Source of the DNA: Streptomyces kaniharaensis
GTDB taxonomy: Bacteria > Actinomycetota > Actinomycetes > Streptomycetales > Streptomycetaceae
Length of the DNA: 64,000 bases
NCBI RefSeq assembly: GCF_009569385.1
Contig: NZ_WBOF01000001.1
Span: forward strand, 3,916,001 to 3,980,000
Direction of reading: 5' to 3'
Part shown: piece after piece, positions 58,207-64,000 of the stretch
Position numbering within the stretch: the stretch's first letter is position 1
How the letters are laid out: every line of letters begins with the position of its first letter
Translations under genes and position numbers: made by a program
Notes under the pieces: generated by a model
Told to the model about the DNA's origin: nothing
Databases searched by the model: none
What the model saw: the letters and a program-made list of their open reading frames with translations, nothing else

Positions 58207-58587
58207 TCAGCCCTGGGGGTTGGTGAGGGCGTCGTACTCGTCGGCGCTGAGCAGCTCGTCCGTGGACTCGACCTGGACCTTGAACAGCCAGCCGGCCTCG
58301 AACGGGGCGCTGTTGACCAGGCTGTTGTCGTCCAGGACGTCCTGGTTGACCTCGACGACCTTGCCGGTCACCGGGGAGTACAGGTCGCTGACCGACTTGG
58401 TGGACTCCAGCTCGCCGCAGGTCTCGCCGGCGGTCACGTCGTCGCCGACCTCGGGCAGCTGCACGTAGACGATGTCACCGAGGGCGTCGGCGGCGTGCTT
58501 GGTGATGCCGACCGTCGAGACACCGTCCTCGGCGGCGGTCAGCCACTCGTGCTCCTTGGTGTACTGCAGGTGCTGGGGGTTGCTCAT
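58207..58587 (-). CDS. gcvH: Glycine cleavage system H protein
   Basis: 126 residues from ATG 58587, GGAG 9 bases upstream. The lipoyl domain is complete: [37 protein letters not shown], and the lipoylated Lys64 in [14 protein letters not shown]. It carries the aminomethyl group from GcvP to GcvT. An open frame continues upstream through the gap and out of frame over gcvT, which is not part of the gene. gcvP is not in the window, so the P protein must be encoded elsewhere, as usual in streptomycetes. Confidence 0.97.
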   Translation of the reverse strand: MSNPQHLQYTKEHEWLTAAEDGVSTVGITKHAADALGDIVYVQLPEVGDDVTAGETCGELESTKSVSDLYSPVTGKVVEVNQDVLDDNSLVNSAPFEAGWLFKVQVESTDELLSADEYDALTNPQG

Positions 58588-58685
58588 GGCGTCATTCTCC
58601 AGGATGGGAAGCGGGTACGACGAAGCGGGCCGCCGCGCGGACGGCTTCGACGTGGGTCTACGGGGAAACGGGCCCGGGAAGAGCC

Positions 58686-59807
58686 TCAGCGAGCGCGCTT
58701 GTAGAACGGCAGCGCGACGACCTGGACCGGCTCGTGCTTGCCGCGCACGTCCACCGCGACGGTCGTGCCGGGGGCGGCGTGCGCCGCGTCCACGTAGGCC
58801 ATCGCGATCGGCTGGCCCAGGGTCGGGGAGGGCGCGCCCGAGGTGATCCGGCCGATCGGGGCGCCGTCGGCGGAGACCACGGTGTACTCGGCGCGCGGGA
58901 CGCGCTTGCCCTCGGAGACCAGGCCGACCAGCACGCGCGGCGGGTTGGCCTCGGCCTCGGCGGCGGCCTTCTCCAGCGCCTTGCGGCCGACGAACGCGCC
59001 CTCGTTGGTGGTCTTGTCGAAGCGGACGACCCGGCCGAGGCCGGCGTCGAACGGGGTCAGGTCGGTGGAGAGCTCGTGCCCGTACAGCGGCATGCCCGCC
59101 TCCAGGCGCAGCGTGTCGCGGCAGGACAGGCCGCACGGCACCAGGCCGTGGCCCTCGCCGGCCGCGGTCAGCGCCTGCCAGACGGCCTCGGCGTCGCCCG
59201 GGTTGCAGAAGATCTCGAAGCCGTCCTCGCCGGTGTAGCCGGTGCGGGCGAGCAGCACGTCGCGGCCGGCCACCTGGGCCGGGAGGATCGCGTAGTACTT
59301 CAGGCCGGGCAGGTCGGCCTCGGTGGTCTTGGCGAGGATCGCCGTGGACTCCGGGCCCTGGACGGCGACGAGCGCGTAGGTGTCGCGGTCGTCGGTGACG
59401 ACGGCGTCGAAGCCCTTGGCACGGGCGATCAGCTCGTCCAGCACCCGCTGGGCGTTGGAGGCGTTGGCGACGACCAGGAAGGCGTCCTCGCGCAGGCGGT
59501 AGACGATCAGGTCGTCCAGGATGCCGCCGTCCTCGGCGCAGATCATGGTGTAGCGGGCGCGCAGCACGCCGAGCGCGGAGACGAAGCCGACCAGCGCGTG
59601 GTCCAGCATCTCGCCGGCCTGCGGGCCGGTGACGGTGATCTCGCCCATGTGGGAGAGGTCGAACAGGCCGGCCTGGGTGCGGACGGCGAGGTGCTCCTCG
59701 CGCTCGCTGCCGTAGCGCAGCGGCATGTCCCAGCCGGCGAAGTCGGTCATGGTGGCGCCGAGGGCGCGGTGAAGCGCGTCGAGCGCGGTGAGGCGGAGGG
59801 ACGACAT
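58686..59807 (-). CDS. gcvT: Glycine cleavage system aminomethyltransferase (T protein)
   Basis: 373 residues from ATG 59807 ([17 protein letters not shown]), with GAGGAG 9 bases upstream; a 28-codon extension is rejected. GCV_T fold: [23 protein letters not shown], the folate-site region [17 protein letters not shown] with the expected Asp in the earlier DLSHMGE block, [14 protein letters not shown], and the C-terminal barrel domain. It transfers the methylene group to tetrahydrofolate, releasing ammonia. It is the first gene after the glycine riboswitch. Confidence 0.97.
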   Translation of the reverse strand: MSSLRLTALDALHRALGATMTDFAGWDMPLRYGSEREEHLAVRTQAGLFDLSHMGEITVTGPQAGEMLDHALVGFVSALGVLRARYTMICAEDGGILDDLIVYRLREDAFLVVANASNAQRVLDELIARAKGFDAVVTDDRDTYALVAVQGPESTAILAKTTEADLPGLKYYAILPAQVAGRDVLLARTGYTGEDGFEIFCNPGDAEAVWQALTAAGEGHGLVPCGLSCRDTLRLEAGMPLYGHELSTDLTPFDAGLGRVVRFDKTTNEGAFVGRKALEKAAAEAEANPPRVLVGLVSEGKRVPRAEYTVVSADGAPIGRITSGAPSPTLGQPIAMAYVDAAHAAPGTTVAVDVRGKHEPVQVVALPFYKRAR

Positions 59808-59905
59808 GGCCTGGAACTCCTCGGTCTGGGCACTCAGGGGTGCACGCGCCGGAACCGGTCCCGCTCGGGGGCCGACCCTGCGCGCGGGCATGCGGCGGCG
59901 TGGGT

Positions 59906-60140
59906 CTCCCCATCTGTCGTCGAACCTGAGAGCTTCACCGCGCCGCGGCCCGTGGCTGTTTCCAGCTTTCAGGACAGCATGGCGGCTTGCACCGTGGGTG
60001 GGCGCGCGACAGGGCCGTGCGCCGCTTTCCAGATGTGCCTAACCCGTGCGGTAGGGGTGCCTGAGAGATTCCGGGGAGGACTTGCTCCTTCGGCGCCGGC
60101 TGTGCCGCCAGACGGGGCACTCCGGGCTCTCCCGCGCGGG
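59906..60140 (-). ncRNA. Tandem glycine riboswitch (gcvT motif)
   Basis: In the gcvT leader, about 100 bases before the start. Read on the minus strand, aptamer 1 has CGGGAGAGCCCGG, GCGCCGAAGGAGCAA, CTCTCAGGCA and GGCACATCTGGAAAG; aptamer 2 has GGTGCAAGCC, GTCCTGAAAGCTGGAAA, GAAGCTCTCAGG and GACAGATGGGGAG. These blocks and their order match the two-aptamer glycine switch, which usually turns on glycine-cleavage genes when glycine is plentiful. The expression platform lies at 59808-59905. Confidence 0.92.
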
Positions 60141-60355
60141 TTCGAGCGGCCGGTATGGAGTTGTGGGGCCGACTGGGCACGACGCCGTCGGACGCGCACA
60201 TCATGGCACGTCCGAGCCGACGACGGGAGGGGGACCCTTGTCACCCGCCGCCCCTACCGAACGGTCACCCGACACACAGGCGAACACGAGCCCTAGACTG
60301 CTCCGCGTCGGCGCAGCAGAGGGCGGCCGACCGGCAGAGGGCGGTTCAGGGGCGC

Positions 60356-61159
60356 ATGGGGTACCCGGTGGAGCAGCAGCAGGGGTCGGGCGGCCCGGAG
60401 TCGGCGCCGCCGGGCGGCGCGTGGCCGGCCAACGAGCTGGAGCAGGTGCTCACCGCCGCGTTCGGCGACCCGGGCGCGACCCCGCGGGTCATCGAGGTGC
60501 TGGCCCGCAGCCGGGTGTGGGTCCCGCTGCCGGCCGGAGGCGACCCGCAGGGGCAGTCGCTGGACCTGCCGACCATCGAGCTGGCCGGTGACCCGTACGT
60601 GCCGGTGTTCTCCTCGCAGGAGGTGTTCCTCCAGCAGGCGCCGGGGATGGCGTTCGCGATCGCGCCGGTCTGGGAGTTCGCCCGGGGGCTGCCGCTCGGC
60701 GTCGGCATCGCCGTCAACCCCGAGGCGGCGGTGGGCATCCCGGTGCCGCCGCGGGGCGTGGCCGAGCTGCGCCGCGGGCCGCGCGACGATCGCTGGGACC
60801 AGACCGAGGACTCGGCCGGCCCGACCGGCGGCCGGGTGGCGCTGCGCGAGCCGGTGCCGGGCGAGGACCCGGAGCACTTCCTGGCCGCCTGCAGGGCCGA
60901 ACTGTCGGCCCTGCCCGGGGTGCTGACCGCGCGCCGGGCGCTCGCCAGCATCGAGGGCGAACCGACCGTGATGTTCGTGGGCGTCCAGCTCGATCCGGCC
61001 GCCCCGGCCGACCCGGCCGCGGTGAACGAGGCGCTCGGCCGCGCGCTGGGAACCGCGCCGCTGCCCGGTGGCGTCCACCTCGTGCTGCTCGACCTCGCCG
61101 ACGATCCGGTGGTCGAGTGGCTGCTCACCCGGGTACTGCCTTTCTACGCGCGGGTGTGA
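60356..61159 (+). CDS. SseB family protein, first of two
   Basis: 267 residues from ATG 60356 (MGYPVEQQQGSGGPES); the open frame upstream runs over the riboswitch side and is rejected. The SseB N-terminal domain (about 30-130) is seen in ANELEQVLTAAFGDPGATPRVIEVLARSRVWVPLP, PVFSSQEVFLQQAPGM and GIAVNPEAAVGIPV; an SseB C-terminal domain (about 165-265) follows with ALSALPGVLTARRALA. The name comes from enhanced serine sensitivity in E. coli; the biochemical role is unknown. Position beside the serine/glycine genes is suggestive but it is divergent. TAGACT at 60294 may be its -10. Confidence 0.85.
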   Translation: MGYPVEQQQGSGGPESAPPGGAWPANELEQVLTAAFGDPGATPRVIEVLARSRVWVPLPAGGDPQGQSLDLPTIELAGDPYVPVFSSQEVFLQQAPGMAFAIAPVWEFARGLPLGVGIAVNPEAAVGIPVPPRGVAELRRGPRDDRWDQTEDSAGPTGGRVALREPVPGEDPEHFLAACRAELSALPGVLTARRALASIEGEPTVMFVGVQLDPAAPADPAAVNEALGRALGTAPLPGGVHLVLLDLADDPVVEWLLTRVLPFYARV

Positions 61160-61276
61160 GCCGGATTCGTTCGTAGGCACGTCGCCGTGGCGGTGGCCGG
61201 TGCCGCGCCATAGGGTGCGTGCAGACGGCCGAGGGTCGGCGGCAGGGTGAGGAAAGAGGCGCAGCGAGGTGGGCGC

Positions 61277-62209
61277 ATGAGTGCGGGAGCGGTAGCCGGC
61301 GGTGCATCGGGGCCATGGGGCCAGGCACCGGCCGGGCGCCCCGGCGCGGATCCGGGAGCGCTGGAGCGCGCGCTGCGCGAGGTCGCGCCGGAGCGCTACG
61401 AGGCGTACGAGCGACTGCTGCACGCGCTGGCCGACGGCCAGGTCTGGATGCTGCTGTGGCACGGCACGCCGGGCAGCCCGGACGCCCAGTACGGGAACAT
61501 GGAGATCAGCGGCCACGGCTACGCGCCGGCCGTCACCTCGCCCGAGCAACTGGCCGCCTCCGGCTGGGCGCGGGCCCACGAGGTGATCTCCGGGCGGGAG
61601 ATCGCCGCCTCGCTGTACCGGACCCGCTGGGGCCTGTGGCTGAACCCGCACGCCCCCGGCGGCGGTGTCGGCGTGCCCTGGGCGGACCTGCGGCGGATCG
61701 CGGCGGGTCTGGACCGGCTGCCGGCCGGTCCGCTGAAGCTGAGCGAACCGCAGGTGCAGGCCCCGCAGTTCTTCGCGCTGCTGGAGCGCCAGGCCAGCGA
61801 GGTGCGCGCGGTCCGGGCGCTGCGCCGGGCCTGGGTGCAGCCGTCCGTGGGCGAACCGTACCTGGCGATCGGCCTGGACCTGTACGAGAGTTCGCCGCCA
61901 GCCGTGGAGGCGGTCCGGGCGCTGATGCAGCGGGCGATCGCGGTGGCCCCGGAGGGGCTCGCGGTGTCCACGGTGGCGATGGCGGACGAGTACGACCCGG
62001 TGGCGCTGTGGATGCGGGCCAGGACGCGGCCGTTCTACGACCGGGAGGCGGCCGGTCTCGGCCGGCCGACGGGCGCCTACCCGCCGGTGCCCCCGCCGGG
62101 CCACTATGCCCCGCAGTCGGGGTACTACGGCACCCAGCCGCCCGCACAGGGCTGGCACGGGCAGTCCCAGGCGTCCCAGCAGCCGTGGCCCGGATACCCC
62201 GGGCGCTGA
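61277..62209 (+). CDS. SseB-like protein, second of two
   Basis: 310 residues from ATG 61277, GAGGTGGG 4 bases upstream. Related to the first copy in its C-terminal half (SEVRAVRALRRAWVQPSVGEPYLAIGLDLY, MQRAIAVAPEGLAVSTVAMADEYDPVALWMRARTRPFYDRE) and in its N-terminal region (LHALADGQVWMLLWHGTPGS), followed by a Pro/Tyr/Gly/Gln-rich tail that looks disordered (PPGHYAPQSGYYGTQPP). It follows the first copy after 117 bases. Cytoplasmic; function unknown. Confidence 0.83.
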   Translation: MSAGAVAGGASGPWGQAPAGRPGADPGALERALREVAPERYEAYERLLHALADGQVWMLLWHGTPGSPDAQYGNMEISGHGYAPAVTSPEQLAASGWARAHEVISGREIAASLYRTRWGLWLNPHAPGGGVGVPWADLRRIAAGLDRLPAGPLKLSEPQVQAPQFFALLERQASEVRAVRALRRAWVQPSVGEPYLAIGLDLYESSPPAVEAVRALMQRAIAVAPEGLAVSTVAMADEYDPVALWMRARTRPFYDREAAGLGRPTGAYPPVPPPGHYAPQSGYYGTQPPAQGWHGQSQASQQPWPGYPGR

Positions 62210-62225
62210 GCCCCGAAACCCTTTT

Positions 62226-62262
62226 CCGAAGCCGACTTGATCACGCATCAGGTCGGCTTCGG
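62226..62262 (+). terminator. Terminator after the second SseB gene
   Basis: CCGAAGCCGACTTGAT and ATCAGGTCGGCTTCGG pair with one wobble around a 5-base loop, 16 bases past the stop. Confidence 0.85.
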
Positions 62263-62647
62263 TGCTTCCCGGACATCCTCGGCCGGTCCGAAAGGGATCT
62301 TGACATGGTCCTCGCGGCCATGTGAAGAGGGCCGTGCGGAAGATCGGGAAGTGCATTGCGCACAGATCACAGTTGGGCATCTGTCGGTTGTCAGGGCTGG
62401 CGCAAGCCAGTTCAGATGGCAGAGAGTTCTGCGCAACGCACCGCGCGTACTGGAACCCCACGAAGGTGAACGCGCACGCCGACCCGCTTTGTCCACGCGA
62501 CGCTCCCGCGTGGTGGCAGTACCTGTGCACGACGTACTGCCGCGATCACCCGCTCCTAAGCACCTCCGCACGTCCGCAGCCGTTACCGCCGAACCGGCGA
62601 CCGGCGCCCGTGGGCCGGCCACCGTCGGCGAGGGGACCCAACTGACC
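62263..62647 (+). other. Leader region of the oligopeptide ABC operon
   Basis: About 385 bases. TTGACA at 62302 is the best -35 candidate; TTGTCA lies near 62388, next to the small inverted repeat CTGGCGCAAGCCAG. An open frame at 62322-62645 was judged non-coding. The ATG at 62648 has GAGGGGA only 13 bases away, so control of translation may be weak or indirect. Confidence 0.45.
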
Positions 62648-63643
62648 ATGACCGCACCCATAGCAACCGCCGGGAACGAGCCGGAGGCCCCCGCCTCCGT
62701 GACCCCGGCCAAGAAGATCGAGGGCCGCTCCCTCGGCCAGATCGCCTGGACCCGCTTCAAGCGGGACAAGGCCGCCGTCGCCGGCGGCGTCGTGGTGATC
62801 CTGCTGATCCTGCTCGCCGTGCTGGCCAAGCCGATCGAGGGCCTCTTCGGGCTCGACCCCAACGCCCTCCACCAGGATCCGGACATCCTGGACGCCGACC
62901 TCGGCGGCCTGCCGATCGGGGACTGGGGCGGCATGAGCGCGGACCACCCGCTCGGCGTCGACCCCCTGCAGGGCCGCGACCTGCTCTCCCGCGTCATCGA
63001 GGGCTCCTGGGTCTCCCTGCTGGTCGCCTTCGGCGCGACCGTGCTGTCCAACACCATCGGCACCGTGCTCGGCGTGATGGCCGGCTACTACGGCGGCTGG
63101 GTGGACACGGTGATCAGCCGGATCATGGACGTCTTCCTGGCGTTCCCGCTGCTGCTCTTCGCCATCGCGATCTCGACCTCGCTCCAGGGCGGCGCGTTCG
63201 GCCTGCACGGCCTCCCGCTGCACATCATGGTGCTGATCTTCGTGATCGGCTTCTTCAACTGGCCCTACATGGGCCGGATCGTGCGCGGACAGACGCTCTC
63301 GCTGCGCGAGCGGGAGTTCGTCCACGCGGCCCGCAGCCTCGGCGCCCGCGGCCCGTTCATCCTGTTCAAGGAACTGCTGCCGAACCTGGTCGGTCCGATC
63401 CTGGTCTACTCGACCCTGCTGATCCCGACCAACATCCTCTTCGAGGCCGGCCTCAGCTTCCTCGGCGTCGGCATCCAGCCCCCGCAGGCCTCCTGGGGCG
63501 GCATGCTCCAGGACGCGATCAAGTACTACCAGGTGGACCCCCAGTACATGGTGGTCCCCGGTGTGGCGATCTTCCTCACCGTGCTCGCCTTCAACCTGCT
63601 CGGCGACGGGCTCCGTGACGCCCTCGATCCCAAGAGCAACTGA
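62648..63643 (+). CDS. Oligopeptide ABC transporter permease (DppC/OppC type)
   Basis: 331 residues. An N-terminal OppC_N segment (LGQIAWTRFKRDKAAVAGGVVVILLILLAVLA), the DHPLGVDPLQGRDLLSRVIEGSW loop and a BPD_transp_1 domain with the EAA-type motif REREFVHAARSLGARGPFILFKELLPN are in order, with about six membrane helices. It forms one half of the channel for peptide uptake. The periplasmic-type binding lipoprotein follows after 54 bases, and further subunits are expected past the window edge. In streptomycetes such operons include the BldK system for development, but identity with BldK cannot be decided here. Confidence 0.94.
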   Translation: MTAPIATAGNEPEAPASVTPAKKIEGRSLGQIAWTRFKRDKAAVAGGVVVILLILLAVLAKPIEGLFGLDPNALHQDPDILDADLGGLPIGDWGGMSADHPLGVDPLQGRDLLSRVIEGSWVSLLVAFGATVLSNTIGTVLGVMAGYYGGWVDTVISRIMDVFLAFPLLLFAIAISTSLQGGAFGLHGLPLHIMVLIFVIGFFNWPYMGRIVRGQTLSLREREFVHAARSLGARGPFILFKELLPNLVGPILVYSTLLIPTNILFEAGLSFLGVGIQPPQASWGGMLQDAIKYYQVDPQYMVVPGVAIFLTVLAFNLLGDGLRDALDPKSN

Positions 63644-63697
63644 CCCTGCGTCAGGATCCTCCACCCTCTCCACTTCCTCAAGGGGTTGATCTCACCC

Positions 63698-64000
63698 ATG
63701 CGTAGGTCCCGTACCGTCGCCCTGACCGCGGCGGCAGCCGCCGCGGTCCTGGTCGTCACCGGCTGCTCCAGTTCGTCGAAGAGCGGCGACTCCTCGTCCT
63801 CCGGCGCCGGCGCCAACGCCGCCACCAAGAACATCGTCAACGCCTCGGACAAGAAGGGCGGGACGGTCACCTACGAGATGAAGGGCACGCCGGACTCGCT
63901 CGACCCGGGCAACACGTACTACGCGTACATCTACAACTTCTCGCGCCTGTACGCCCGTCCGCTGACCACCTTCAACCCGGCCGCGGGCGAGGACGGCAAC
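63698..64000 (+). CDS. Oligopeptide-binding lipoprotein (SBP_bac_5), N-terminal part
   Basis: The first 101 codons are visible. Signal peptide MRRSRTVALTAAAAAAVLVV with lipobox VTGC (Cys23), a Ser/Gly/Ala linker, then the family 5 solute-binding start GGTVTYEMKGTPDSLDPGNTYYAYIYNFSRLYARPLTTF. It delivers peptides to the permease encoded just upstream. The gene runs off the window. AAGGGG lies 12 bases before the ATG. Confidence 0.93.
   Translation, partial: MRRSRTVALTAAAAAAVLVVTGCSSSSKSGDSSSSGAGANAATKNIVNASDKKGGTVTYEMKGTPDSLDPGNTYYAYIYNFSRLYARPLTTFNPAAGEDGN

Noticed and set aside
58207..59913. A 568-codon open frame that seems to fuse an N-terminal region with GcvH
   Set aside because: The first 440 codons are an out-of-frame shadow of gcvT with high Arg/Pro content.
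62322..62645. A 107-codon plus-strand frame in the leader of the peptide transporter operon
   Set aside because: No ribosome-binding site, no family resemblance, low third-position bias.

Overview
The window is a GC-rich chromosomal segment of a streptomycete (Streptomyces or Kitasatospora). Evidence: extreme third-position GC, GTG starts, Scy/AbsC/IcmA/GlgE/BldK-type neighbours, DUF397-XRE and DUF6230-DUF6114 modules, and a gene order that follows my memory of the S. coelicolor SCO5397 to SCO5477 region (order recalled, not searched).

Layout. (1) 1-4.7 kb: start of the polarity coiled-coil gene scy, methylmalonyl-CoA epimerase, acetyl-CoA acetyltransferase and the mutase chaperone meaB. (2) 4.7-12.2 kb: a MarR regulator, three overlapping AIM24 genes, DUF2127 and DUF3817 membrane proteins, a secreted M4 metalloprotease, a second MarR and a second DUF3817 protein. 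(3) 12.2-16.1 kb: isobutyryl-CoA mutase large subunit behind a tandem palindrome, a TetR regulator and a thioredoxin-TPR protein. (4) 16.8-19.6 kb: DUF6230-DUF6114-secreted protein module, the last gene carrying an apparent +1 frameshift. (5) 19.7-24.7 kb: pyruvate kinase, acetate kinase and phosphotransacetylase. (6) 24.9-42.5 kb: alpha-glucan block: glgE-treS-mak-glgB on the minus strand, divergent glgP, a heterodimeric ABC exporter, and glgX. (7) 42.7-46.9 kb: three tandem L,D-transpeptidase lipoproteins. (8) 47-54.9 kb: accessory region with two HATPase proteins, a winged-helix protein, an XRE/DUF397 pair, a frameshifted EamA transporter surrounded by alternating palindromes, a SnoaL-like protein, a lipoprotein and a Pro/Ser-rich membrane protein. 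(9) 55-60.1 kb: gcvT-gcvH-glyA-sdaA behind a tandem glycine riboswitch. (10) 60.3-64 kb: two SseB-family genes and the start of an oligopeptide ABC operon.

Functional logic. Region 1/3 handles branched and propionyl-type CoA thioesters. Region 5 links pyruvate, acetyl-CoA and acetate. Region 6 turns trehalose into maltose (TreS), maltose 1-phosphate (Mak), linear glucan (GlgE), branched glucan (GlgB), and back out through GlgP and GlgX. Region 9 senses glycine and routes it through the cleavage system and serine to pyruvate. The most unexplained signal is the set of two interleaved palindrome families at 50.7-52.4 kb, which look like operators and hairpins of a regulator not encoded here. No tRNA, rRNA, CRISPR array, insertion sequence or replication origin was seen.
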